A DNA stretch of 64,000 nt from Desulfonauticus submarinus (GTDB lineage: Bacteria; Desulfobacterota; Desulfovibrionia; Desulfovibrionales; Desulfonatronovibrionaceae), in NCBI RefSeq assembly GCF_900104045.1, contig NZ_FNIN01000001.1, forward strand, positions 423,318-487,317. The letters run 5' to 3'. This document shows positions 18,556 through 26,214 of the stretch, one piece after another. The first letter of the stretch is position 1, and every line of letters begins with the position of its first letter. The translations under genes and the position numbers were made by a program. The notes below the pieces were generated by a model. It was not told the DNA's origin. It searched no databases and saw only the letters and a program-made list of their open reading frames with translations.

Positions 18556-19655
18556 AGTTACTTGTCTTTTTTATTATTTGTCTATTCCTTTTTAAAATTA
18601 ATACACAAGTTTCTCTTGCTTCTCTAAAAAAAATACAATCTGAATTAAAAAGTTATAAAATCCAAATAAAAAATAAAAAATCTTTTCTAAAGAAACTATC
18701 TAGCAAAGAAAAAAAAATAATTAAACAATTAACTAAAGTTGATAATGAAATTGTAAAAATAACACAAAAGTTACAAAAAGAAGAAGAAAAACTTTCTCTT
18801 ATAAAAAGAAAAGAAGCTTATCTTTTAAAGAACTATCAGATAACAAGTAAAAGAAAAGAAAAATTAAAAAAAGACTTAAAAAATATTTTAGATAAAATCT
18901 GGCCAATATATCTACAAAATAAAACTTTAAATATCTTTGACACTAAAAATGAAGAAAGATGGCAATTAAAAATAAAATTAATGAATATATTATTAGATAA
19001 AGTTAGCAAAATTTACAAAGAATTTTCCCTTGAGTGTCAAAAAATATCATCTCAATTGATAGAATTACAAAAATTAATAGAAGAAAGAAAAAAACAATTA
19101 AAACAAATAAACTTAGTAAAAGATAGTTTACTAGAAAAGAAGCTATTTTTTCTAAAAAAAATTCAAGAAACTAGATTAGTTAAGTTAAAAGAAGAAGAAA
19201 ATTTACAACAAATTTTACATACTGTAGAAAGTTTAAATTATAAACTCCTTATTTTAACAAATCGCAAATTTTCTAAAGCAAAGGGCCATTTACCTTGGCC
19301 AGCAAAAGGAAAACTTAAGGTCAAATTTAATTTAAAAAAACATCCTCCGTGCAGAGGAATAGGTCTAAGGCTTCCTAAAAATTCTCCTATTAAAGCTATA
19401 TTCTGGGGAAAAGTAGTGCACAATGATGTGCTAAGGGGATTTGGAGAGGTAATTATTTTATCTCACGGTCAAGGATATTATTCTTTATATGCCTTTTTAT
19501 CCAAAAGCTTTGTAAAAATAGGACAAAATGTAGAAAAAGGCGAAGTAATTGGACTATGTGGATATTATCCTAAATTAAAAAATTATGGTTTATACTTTGA
19601 ATTGCGTTTTAAACAAAAACCAGTTAATCCTATTTTCTGGTTAAGCAAATTTTAG
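18534..19655 (+). CDS. EnvC-like murein hydrolase activator with degenerate LytM domain
   Basis: A 373-residue protein with an N-terminal signal/anchor (LKLLVFFIICLFLFKI), a very long lysine-rich coiled coil (about 30-240) and a C-terminal LytM/M23 fold (about 255-373). Three catalytic metal-ligand positions are lost: the H-x3-D region reads CRGIGLRL, the YAHL motif reads YAFL, and the HLHFEL motif reads LYFEL. EnvC itself lacks these residues and acts by activating amidases at the septum, so an activator role is likely. ATG 18534 is chosen because AGGTG precedes it and it trims overlap with the upstream gene. ctpA and a YibQ-type gene follow; E. coli also has envC beside yibQ. Confidence 0.82.
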   Translation: MSPKQYLKLLVFFIICLFLFKINTQVSLASLKKIQSELKSYKIQIKNKKSFLKKLSSKEKKIIKQLTKVDNEIVKITQKLQKEEEKLSLIKRKEAYLLKNYQITSKRKEKLKKDLKNILDKIWPIYLQNKTLNIFDTKNEERWQLKIKLMNILLDKVSKIYKEFSLECQKISSQLIELQKLIEERKKQLKQINLVKDSLLEKKLFFLKKIQETRLVKLKEEENLQQILHTVESLNYKLLILTNRKFSKAKGHLPWPAKGKLKVKFNLKKHPPCRGIGLRLPKNSPIKAIFWGKVVHNDVLRGFGEVIILSHGQGYYSLYAFLSKSFVKIGQNVEKGEVIGLCGYYPKLKNYGLYFELRFKQKPVNPIFWLSKF

Positions 19656-19666
19656 GAGGCATTATT

Positions 19667-20938
19667 ATGTTAAACCATATAACTACTTTTTTTATGATCT
19701 TAGGTTTATTACTTTTTGTTCCCCATGATTCATTGGCCAAATCTACAAATGATTATCAGGCATTAAAACAATTTAGCCAAGTACTAAGTATTATAGAGCA
19801 GCACTATGTCAAGCCAAAAACAGAAAAAGAACTTTTAAAAGGTGCTATTAAAGGAATGTTAAGTTCTTTAGACCCCCATTCTGCCTATATTGATCCAGAA
19901 GAATTAAAAGCTATGCAAGAAGACTTTTCTGGTAAATTTAGTGGAATTGGAATCCAAATAGGAATGAAAAACAAACGACTCACAGTTATTTCTCCTATTG
20001 AAGGAACTCCAGCTTATAAAGCAGGTTTAAAAGCAGGAGATATAATTCTAGCTATAGATGGAGAGTCAACTCAAGGCATGACTTTAATGGATGCAGTAAA
20101 AAGAATTAGAGGACCTAAAGGAAAACCTGTAGAACTATTAATTTTACATAAAGATGCAGAAAAACCTCAAAAAATTACCATTATAAGAGATACAATCCCT
20201 ATCCATACAGTCAAAATTGTAGAACTAGAACCAGGATATATATACCTTAGAATTACAGACTTTAAAGCCACAACTTCAAAAGAAATTTTGAAGAATATAA
20301 AAAAATATCGCAAACATTTAAAAGGTCTTATTTTAGATTTGCGCAACAATCCAGGCGGATTATTAGACCAAGCTATAAAAGTATCGGACATCTTTTTGTC
20401 TAAAGGCCTGATTGTTTACACTCAAGGGAGAGATAAAACTACCAGATCAGAATATAAAGCCAAAAAACAAAAAACTGACATTCTCTGTCCAATGGTAGTA
20501 TTAGTGAATGCAGGATCTGCTTCTGCATCTGAAATAGTAGCAGGAGCTTTAAAAGATCAAAAAAGAGCTTTATTAATTGGCGAAAAAACCTTTGGTAAAG
20601 GGTCAGTTCAAACAATAATTCCTTTATCAGATGGATCTGCAATTAAACTAACTATTGCTCTTTATTATACCCCTTCTGGACGTTCTATTCAGGCTTATGG
20701 CATAGAACCAGACTTAGAAATCCCTTTTCAACCTATACCAAAAGAAAAAGAACATGTTTTACGAGAAAAAGATCTATCCAAACATTTAGATAATCCAGAA
20801 AAAAATAAACACTCTAAAATAACAAAAGAAACAAAAGAAGCCCAAAAAATGCTTTCCAAGGATAACCAATTAAAAATTGCTTTAGAAGTAGTAAAAAAGA
20901 TGCCTCTTTTAAAAAAATTAAACTATGCAAGTGAATAA
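19667..20938 (+). CDS. ctpA: Carboxyl-terminal processing protease (S41)
   Basis: A 423-residue periplasmic protease. A signal peptide (1-25) leads into the N-terminal S41 helical part with SLDPHSAYIDPEE. The PDZ domain (about 90-175, FSGIGIQIG ... GLKAGDIILAIDGES) is followed by the catalytic domain with LDLRNNPGGLL, the nucleophile serine in NAGSASASEIVAGAL (about 285) and the general-base lysine in GEKTFGKGSVQ (about 310). The C-terminal tail is charged. GGAGG precedes ATG 19667. It follows the EnvC-like gene by 11 bp, an order frequent in proteobacteria. Confidence 0.93.
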   Translation: MLNHITTFFMILGLLLFVPHDSLAKSTNDYQALKQFSQVLSIIEQHYVKPKTEKELLKGAIKGMLSSLDPHSAYIDPEELKAMQEDFSGKFSGIGIQIGMKNKRLTVISPIEGTPAYKAGLKAGDIILAIDGESTQGMTLMDAVKRIRGPKGKPVELLILHKDAEKPQKITIIRDTIPIHTVKIVELEPGYIYLRITDFKATTSKEILKNIKKYRKHLKGLILDLRNNPGGLLDQAIKVSDIFLSKGLIVYTQGRDKTTRSEYKAKKQKTDILCPMVVLVNAGSASASEIVAGALKDQKRALLIGEKTFGKGSVQTIIPLSDGSAIKLTIALYYTPSGRSIQAYGIEPDLEIPFQPIPKEKEHVLREKDLSKHLDNPEKNKHSKITKETKEAQKMLSKDNQLKIALEVVKKMPLLKKLNYASE

Positions 20939-20954
20939 AAAAAATAAAATTTAA

Positions 20955-20996
20955 CAAAAAATTAGGGGCAGATTAAATCTGCCCCTAATTTTTTAG
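20955..20996 (+). terminator. Intrinsic terminator between ctpA and the YibQ-type gene
   Basis: The stem TTAGGGGCAGAT / ATCTGCCCCTAA (about 20962-20990) is followed by T6 and preceded by A-rich sequence. It ends only about 10 bp before the next ORF's ATG, leaving no room for a promoter between. It may therefore be leaky or act as an attenuator for the downstream gene. Confidence 0.85.
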
Positions 20997-21004
20997 TTCT
21001 TGCT

Positions 21005-22291
21005 ATGCCTAAAAAAACTACTAAAAAAAGAAAAAAAACAACAAAAACTCGAAAAAAGAAAAAACAACAAATTTCTTTTTCTCCTTTACTCTTTATCCTA
21101 ATCTTAATAGCCGGCCTATCTGCTTTAGGAGCATATTTTATTTTCACAAGATTATCTTTAACAAAAACGCCAACCCCGAAACAAATTAAGTCTATAAATG
21201 CCAGTCATACTAAAATTAAGAAAAAACATCTAAAAATACAAAGCAATAAAAATAAAAAACATTCTTATCAACAATATGAAGAAGAGCAAAGAAAAGAAAA
21301 TGAGTTCAATATAAAAATTAATAAAGTTGATTTATTATTAATTCAAAACCTATATCAAACAAATCAAAAAAAAGTTAGAATTATATCGCATAAATCTAAA
21401 TTAAGATATATCCATAACAATCCATATAAATTCCAAGAAATAATACTATATGTACCTAATGCTCAAAAATTTATAAATAATTTTAAGAAAGATTTAAAAC
21501 TAGTTGCTCCATTTGCTTCTATCAAAAAAATGGATTCTTCAATATATTACCTTTTAATCAATGGTATCCTAACGCACAGGATAGTTTTAAAAACAAAAAA
21601 AATAATCCCAACTAAAAAAGCTAAAATGGCATTAATTATAGACGATATCGGTAGAAGCATAAAAAAAGCTACCCAACTATTAAACTTAGATCTAAATATA
21701 ACTTTATCTCTTTTACCATATGCTCCATATACTTCTAAAATATCTCATCTTGCTATGTTAAAGGAACAAGATGTAATGCTTCATTTACCTATGGAACCCG
21801 AAGGCTATCCAATTTCAGCTAATCCTGGACCTGGAGCATTATTTGTAAACATGTCTCCCCAAGATTTACAAATCACTTTTTTACAAGATCTAAATTTAGT
21901 TCCAAATGCAGTGGGAGTAAATAACCATATGGGATCAAGGTTTACAGCCTTTAACCAAGGAATGAAAATAATTTTTAAAGAAATAAAAAAAAGAAATTTG
22001 TTCTTTTTAGATAGTCTTACTACTCCCAAAAGTGTTAGTCGAAAACTTGCTCGAGAGTTAAATATAGCTTATTTGAGACGAGATATTTTTTTAGATAATG
22101 TTCAAGATGAAAAAGCTATTTTATTTCAACTTCACAAAGCTGAAGCAATTGCCTTAAAAAAAGGTTTTGTTATAGCAATTGGACATCCTTATCCTGTCAC
22201 CATTTCTACCCTTTCTGCCTGGAAAAATACAAAAAATTCTCACATTCAATTAATTAAAGTAAAAAAATTAACTTCTATCCATACCTTTTAG
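21005..22291 (+). CDS. Divergent polysaccharide deacetylase (YibQ/DUF610 family)
   Basis: A 428-residue protein. The N-terminus is extremely basic (about 22 residues), then a transmembrane anchor (about 25-47), a Lys-rich linker, and the C-terminal divergent polysaccharide deacetylase domain (about 205-415). That domain shows MALIIDDIGRS, ITLSLLPYAPYT, VMLHLPMEPEGYP, GVNNHMGSRFT, LFFLDSLTTPKS and AIGHPYPVTI. The family is envelope-associated with no firm enzymatic role. The start at 21005 has no clear ribosome site and sits right after a terminator hairpin, so true initiation could be further inside. The EnvC-CtpA-YibQ order is conserved in many proteobacteria. Confidence 0.85.
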   Translation: MPKKTTKKRKKTTKTRKKKKQQISFSPLLFILILIAGLSALGAYFIFTRLSLTKTPTPKQIKSINASHTKIKKKHLKIQSNKNKKHSYQQYEEEQRKENEFNIKINKVDLLLIQNLYQTNQKKVRIISHKSKLRYIHNNPYKFQEIILYVPNAQKFINNFKKDLKLVAPFASIKKMDSSIYYLLINGILTHRIVLKTKKIIPTKKAKMALIIDDIGRSIKKATQLLNLDLNITLSLLPYAPYTSKISHLAMLKEQDVMLHLPMEPEGYPISANPGPGALFVNMSPQDLQITFLQDLNLVPNAVGVNNHMGSRFTAFNQGMKIIFKEIKKRNLFFLDSLTTPKSVSRKLARELNIAYLRRDIFLDNVQDEKAILFQLHKAEAIALKKGFVIAIGHPYPVTISTLSAWKNTKNSHIQLIKVKKLTSIHTF

Positions 22292-22370
22292 TTTAAAATT
22301 TATTCTAAAATCCAACTGTTTAATATTATAAATTGGGGGAAAAGTTAAACATATGCAGGATAAATTTTTC

Positions 22371-22397
22371 TTGCGTCTTTGACATTCTATTTATAAA
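22371..22397 (+). promoter_or_regulatory. Possible promoter for ndk
   Basis: TTGCGT (22371-22376) and TATAAA (22392-22397) are separated by 15 nt in the 141-bp gap before ndk. The spacer is short, so this is tentative. A TTGACA at 22379 has no -10 at the right distance. Confidence 0.3.
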
Positions 22398-22432
22398 TAA
22401 AACAGATCAATTCAAATTCTTGGAGGTTATAA

Positions 22433-22852
22433 ATGGTAGAAAGAACTTTATCTATTATCAAACCAGATGCAGTGCAAAGGAATCTAGTTGGCGAAATCTT
22501 AACCATGATTCAAAAAGCAGGACTAAAAATTGTGGCTCTCAAAATGCTATATTTAACCAAAAAACAAGCTGAAGGTTTTTATAAAGTACATCAAGATAAA
22601 CCTTTTTTTGATAGTTTAACAGATTTTATGTCCTCAGGTCCAATTGTTGTATCTGTACTAGAAGGCGAAAATGCAATAGAAAACTATCGTAAACTTATGG
22701 GAGCCACTAACCCTGAAAATGCAGAAGAAGGAACTATTCGCAAAAAATTTGCTTTAGATATTGAAAAAAATTCTGTTCATGGCTCCGATAGCATAGAAAA
22801 TGCTAAAACTGAAATAGCTTATTTTTTTAATGAACTAGAAATAGTAGGATAA
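22433..22852 (+). CDS. ndk: Nucleoside diphosphate kinase
   Basis: A 139-residue enzyme that balances NTP pools. It opens with [20 protein letters not shown] and contains the conserved [19 protein letters not shown] block. The active-site histidine (H116) is in NSVHGSDS, which becomes phosphorylated. The length is standard. TTGGAGG lies 7 nt before ATG 22433. proC follows after 5 bp, so the two genes are probably co-transcribed. Confidence 0.96.
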   Translation: MVERTLSIIKPDAVQRNLVGEILTMIQKAGLKIVALKMLYLTKKQAEGFYKVHQDKPFFDSLTDFMSSGPIVVSVLEGENAIENYRKLMGATNPENAEEGTIRKKFALDIEKNSVHGSDSIENAKTEIAYFFNELEIVG

Positions 22853-22857
22853 ATAAA

Positions 22858-23652
22858 ATGACCAAAATTGGTTTTATTGGCACAGGAAATATGGGGGGAG
22901 CAATGTTAAAAGGGCTTTCCCCCTTAAATAAAATAGAATTATATGCTTATGATATAGATATAAAAAAAATAAAAAATTTATCGTGTTCTTCTAAAATAAA
23001 TATCTGTACAAATACTTTAGAATTAGCAGAAAAGACAGATTATATCATTTTAGCAGTTAAACCTTACTTAGTAAGCTCTATAATTCAAGAGATAAAACCA
23101 AAACTTCGTGCTCAAAAGTGTATTATTTCTATTGCTGCTGGAGTAAACCTAAATACCTTAATACAATCTTGTGAAAAAAAATGTGCTTGCATTAGAGTAA
23201 TGCCAAATACTCCTGCCCTTGTAGGTAAAGGAGTATTTGCTCTTTGTTTTGACGATCCCAATCTTAATAAAACACAAAAAAACTTTATTTTTGATTTGTT
23301 TTCTCACTTAGGAACAAGCTATATTTTATCAGAAAATTATTTTGATGCTTTTACCGCACTTATTGGCTCTGGCCCTGCTTTTGTATTTTTAATTTTAGAA
23401 AGCTTTATTCAAGCTGGTGTTACTCTTGGGTTTACTGCAGAACAAAGTAAAGAAATGATTATTAAACTGTTTGAAGGTTCTTTAGAATTAACTAGTTATC
23501 TCTCAAATAAACACCTATCAGAACTTAAAGACATGGTTACTTCTCCTGGAGGGACAACAGTTTATGGATTAAATTCAATGGAATTTAATGGCCTAAAAAA
23601 AGCGATTATAGAGGGAATAATAGCTAGTTATAAGCGAAGCAAAGAGTTATAA
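22858..23652 (+). CDS. proC: Pyrroline-5-carboxylate reductase
   Basis: A 264-residue NAD(P)H enzyme for the last step of proline synthesis. The N-terminal Rossmann motif IGFIGTGNMGGAMLKGL (residues 4-20) is followed by ILAVKP and the conserved RVMPNTPALVGKG. The C-terminal dimerisation and active-site block includes ALIGSGPAFVFLILES and VTSPGGTTVYGLNSME. It is slightly short but complete. In many Deltaproteobacteria proC sits by yggT; here yggT lies elsewhere (9650). proA is also in the window (58445-59701), but no proB was seen. Confidence 0.94.
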   Translation: MTKIGFIGTGNMGGAMLKGLSPLNKIELYAYDIDIKKIKNLSCSSKINICTNTLELAEKTDYIILAVKPYLVSSIIQEIKPKLRAQKCIISIAAGVNLNTLIQSCEKKCACIRVMPNTPALVGKGVFALCFDDPNLNKTQKNFIFDLFSHLGTSYILSENYFDAFTALIGSGPAFVFLILESFIQAGVTLGFTAEQSKEMIIKLFEGSLELTSYLSNKHLSELKDMVTSPGGTTVYGLNSMEFNGLKKAIIEGIIASYKRSKEL

Positions 23653-23653
23653 T

Positions 23654-24544
23654 ATGTTAATAAAAAGTAGAGACTCAAAAGAAAAAGATTTAAAGCTTTT
23701 AAGACAATTACTAAAATATAACTTAACAGAAGAACAACGCAGCAGTATAAAAAAACAGATTCTAATCCTAGAAAAAGGATTAAAAACAGAAGATGAAGCA
23801 GCATACTATATTAACTTTTATTATGAAAATTCTAAAAACTGGATAGTTATTCATGATTTAAGACTAGAATTAAAAGGCAAAGTAGCCCAAATAGATCATA
23901 TTCTTATAAATAGATTTTTCGATATTTATGTTTTAGAGTCTAAATTTTATAAATATGGGATAAAAATTACAGACAATGGAGAATTTGAAGTTTTTTATAA
24001 AAATAAATCTATTGGTATCCCATCTCCTATTGAACAAAATAAGAGACATATTAAACTTTTAGCAGATTTTATTGATTCCTATGATTTATTACCTAGACGT
24101 GCTGGAGTAAAAATAAAACCTAGGTTCTTTAGTTATATCTTAATTTCTCCTAATTCTACAATCAAACGTCCTCCTAAAAAATTATTTGATACTAGTACAA
24201 TAATAAAAGCAGATACATTAGAAGCGATAATAGATAAACAAATTGATAAACAATCTACAATAGAATGTCTAGGATTGGCTCTAAAAACACACACTCTTTC
24301 TGATATAGAAAAATTTGCTAAAAAATTAGTTTCCTTTCATTCTCCAATAAATATAAATTGGTTTAAAAAATTTAATATAAAATTAACTAAAAACACAGAT
24401 AATCCAAAAAATAAGAAATATTTTTGTGCTAGATGTAAGTGTGACATTTCGGAAAAAGAAGCATTTTTTTGCTGGAATAATAAAGAAATCTTTAAAGGAA
24501 AAGCTTATTGTTTAGCTTGTCAACGATATTATAAAAAACACTAA
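23654..24544 (+). CDS. NERD-domain protein with C-terminal zinc ribbon
   Basis: A 296-residue protein beginning 1 bp after proC. Residues about 45-160 form a NERD (nuclease-related) domain: EDEAAYYINFYY, WIVIHDLRLELKGKVAQIDHILIN, and VLESKFY, giving the acidic and E-x-K residues of a PD-(D/E)XK-like active site. The C-terminal about 45 residues form a putative zinc ribbon with FCARC and YCLAC pairs. The combination suggests a DNA- or RNA-processing enzyme, but no member is well characterised. Codon use is AT-rich like its surroundings. A nuclease role is inference. Confidence 0.75.
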   Translation: MLIKSRDSKEKDLKLLRQLLKYNLTEEQRSSIKKQILILEKGLKTEDEAAYYINFYYENSKNWIVIHDLRLELKGKVAQIDHILINRFFDIYVLESKFYKYGIKITDNGEFEVFYKNKSIGIPSPIEQNKRHIKLLADFIDSYDLLPRRAGVKIKPRFFSYILISPNSTIKRPPKKLFDTSTIIKADTLEAIIDKQIDKQSTIECLGLALKTHTLSDIEKFAKKLVSFHSPININWFKKFNIKLTKNTDNPKNKKYFCARCKCDISEKEAFFCWNNKEIFKGKAYCLACQRYYKKH

Positions 24545-24555
24545 CTATATACATA

Positions 24556-24675
24556 TCAAAACCACAAAATAGACTTCAAAGCTAAACAAGTGCTAATATT
24601 TAATATTTCATAAAAAATACAACCTAAGCCTATAAGTAAAATAAAAAATTCTAAAATTTTTTTTAAATACGCCAT
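24556..24675 (-). CDS. Possible small membrane protein (39 aa)
   Basis: The gap between the NERD gene and the flagellar genes holds a short minus-strand ORF, ATG 24675 to TGA 24556-24558, with GGAGG 9 nt upstream of the ATG. The product starts MAYLKKILEFFILLIGLGCI. It has a basic N-terminus, one transmembrane helix and a short hydrophobic tail, typical of bacterial small membrane proteins. It could also be chance in AT-rich DNA. No family is recognised. Confidence 0.4.
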   Translation of the reverse strand: MAYLKKILEFFILLIGLGCIFYEILNISTCLALKSILWF

Positions 24676-24766
24676 TTCATTATCCCTCCAAATATTTCTC
24701 TAGCAAATATTTATTACTTAAAAGTTACTTTTTGAAAAAATTTTGTATATTTTTTTATTTCCAGCC

Positions 24767-24793
24767 TAAAGAAATTAAAAAACATGTCGATAA
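24767..24793 (+). promoter_or_regulatory. Sigma-28 (FliA) flagellar promoter
   Basis: TAAAGAAA (24767-24774), an 11-nt spacer and GTCGATAA (24786-24793) closely match the sigma-28 consensus TAAAGTTT-N11-GCCGATAA. It ends 21 nt before the ATG at 24815 and would drive the 24815 gene and flgM, placing the anti-sigma factor under its own sigma factor. Confidence 0.8.
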
Positions 24794-24814
24794 GAAAGAC
24801 AGATGAGGTGATTT

Positions 24815-25231
24815 ATGACCATAAGTCCATATTTGACCAAAAACGTCTTAAGCGAATACATTAAAGAACTTAATCATGGACGTAGAATAGCAAGATTAAG
24901 ACGACTTTTGCGTCAGGCAGGTCATGATATAGTGGAAGTATCTCCAGAAGCAAAACGACGCCAGATGATAGAACAAATTGCCAGAGAAATTATAGAAAAT
25001 TTACTAACTTCAGAAAACAACCACCCTATAGTTTTAGAAATAAAAGCCGATTTAGAAAAAAAGATGAATCAAAAATTTATTTTTAAATATCCTCCTCCAA
25101 ATGGAGATGATATTCATATTTTAAAAGAAGAAAAAAATGGCCCAGTAGAACTTTTACCTAAAGAGAGGGAACAAATCTTGCAGAAACTCTGGGAAATAAC
25201 TATAAAAAAAGTTAATGAAACTATGATCTAG
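24815..25231 (+). CDS. Flagellar-cluster protein of unknown function upstream of flgM
   Basis: A 138-residue soluble, charged, helical protein (NHGRRIARLRRLLRQAGHD, RQMIEQIAREIIENLL). I do not recognise a characterised family. It resembles in setting the small ORF beside flgM in the Desulfovibrio flgK-flgL-csrA-fliW-flgM cluster. It sits directly behind a sigma-28 promoter and 9 bp before flgM, so it should be expressed late in flagellar assembly. A role tied to flagellin or late regulation is inference. GAGGTG precedes ATG 24815. Confidence 0.65.
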   Translation: MTISPYLTKNVLSEYIKELNHGRRIARLRRLLRQAGHDIVEVSPEAKRRQMIEQIAREIIENLLTSENNHPIVLEIKADLEKKMNQKFIFKYPPPNGDDIHILKEEKNGPVELLPKEREQILQKLWEITIKKVNETMI

Positions 25232-25240
25232 GAGTTAAAA

Positions 25241-25534
25241 ATGCAAATAAAAAATTTGTTAGATAAAATAGATAATTATAGACAAGAAGAAATAAAAGAA
25301 AAACAAAAAAAAGAGACTTTACAAAAGTTAAAAAGTCAAAAAAACGACACCATCTCTATTTCTCCAAAAGCGAAATTATTTGCTACTATTTTAAAAGAAG
25401 CCAAAAATGCACCTGAAGTAAGAATAGCCAAAATAGAAAAGCTTAAAGAACAAATCCATACAGGCCAATACCACCCAGATCCTCAAAAGATCGCCCAAAA
25501 AATATTAGAAGAAGACCACCAACTTTGGGATTAA
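25241..25534 (+). CDS. flgM: Anti-sigma-28 factor FlgM
   Basis: A 97-residue protein with the FlgM family pattern: NDTISISPKAKLFATILKEA, APEVRIAKIEKLKEQIHTGQY and a final IAQKILEE helix, which bind and inhibit FliA until it is exported through the completed hook. The N-terminal half is disordered and charged, as expected for an exported protein. TAGGAG precedes ATG 25241. Its unit begins at the sigma-28 promoter 24767-24793. The gene converges on fliW with a gap of only 12 bp. Confidence 0.85.
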   Translation: MQIKNLLDKIDNYRQEEIKEKQKKETLQKLKSQKNDTISISPKAKLFATILKEAKNAPEVRIAKIEKLKEQIHTGQYHPDPQKIAQKILEEDHQLWD

Positions 25535-25546
25535 CCATTTTTTCTC

Positions 25547-25996
25547 TCATGTTCTTTCCTGAACAAATTCACTAATAACCACATGAGAAGGCAACCCAGC
25601 CTCTATAACAGCAAGTTGTAATCCTCTTTTACTTTTATTATTTATTACAATTGGTCCACTAAGGTTTAAAGTAGTATTTTCTGGTTTTCCAGCAGGAATA
25701 TTTACTGTTGCTAAAACAGAAATTTCATCTCTTCCACTAATTCTTAAAACCTTTTCTTCTATTTTATTTAAAGAAAATCTAAAATGAGGAACAAATACAA
25801 ATGGATCTGCTACAATAAGTCCTAGTCTACTATTTTCAGTACTCTGTAATAATAAAAAAGGAGATTTATCCTTTATTTGTAGCAAAACAAAATAATGGTA
25901 TCCCTCAAAACCTATTAATCCCCTAGGGAAATAGATAATTTTAGATTTATCTATAATTATCTTTCCTAATCTAGAACTTACTTCTATTTGTCCCAT
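25547..25996 (-). CDS. fliW: Flagellar assembly factor FliW
   Basis: A 149-residue FliW. Family blocks are [66 protein letters not shown] and RGLQLAVIE. FliW binds CsrA and flagellin, relieving CsrA repression of flagellin translation. It overlaps the end of csrA by 13 bp in another frame, a translational coupling that fits a fixed CsrA:FliW ratio. Confidence 0.93.
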   Translation of the reverse strand: MGQIEVSSRLGKIIIDKSKIIYFPRGLIGFEGYHYFVLLQIKDKSPFLLLQSTENSRLGLIVADPFVFVPHFRFSLNKIEEKVLRISGRDEISVLATVNIPAGKPENTTLNLSGPIVINNKSKRGLQLAVIEAGLPSHVVISEFVQERT

Positions 25997-26211
25997 AATC
26001 TTATTACCTTATAAAAATCATCCTTATCTATTAACAATGATTTCTTATTTTCCTCTAAAATACGCTTATATACTTCTTCTCTAAATACAGTAACATCGTC
26101 AGGGACTTCGATTCCTAATTTAACTGTTTTTCCTCTACATTCTAAAACAGTTATCTTAATATTATCCCCAATATGAAGACTTTCTCCAATTTTTCTTGAT
26201 AAAATAAGCAT
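25984..26211 (-). CDS. csrA: Carbon storage / translational regulator CsrA
   Basis: A 75-residue RNA-binding protein. It starts [20 protein letters not shown], contains [19 protein letters not shown] and has a short C-terminal helix extension. CsrA dimers bind GGA motifs in mRNA leaders, notably that of flagellin. It lies 3 bp after flgL and overlaps fliW, so it is part of the flgK-flgL-csrA-fliW string used by many Gram-negatives and Bacillus. Confidence 0.95.
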   Translation of the reverse strand: MLILSRKIGESLHIGDNIKITVLECRGKTVKLGIEVPDDVTVFREEVYKRILEENKKSLLIDKDDFYKVIRLWDK

Positions 26212-26214
26212 AAT

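Noticed and set aside
22333..22572. 79-codon + strand ORF overlapping ndk start
   Set aside because: It is out of frame with ndk, without a ribosome site, and its second half is a frame shadow of ndk.
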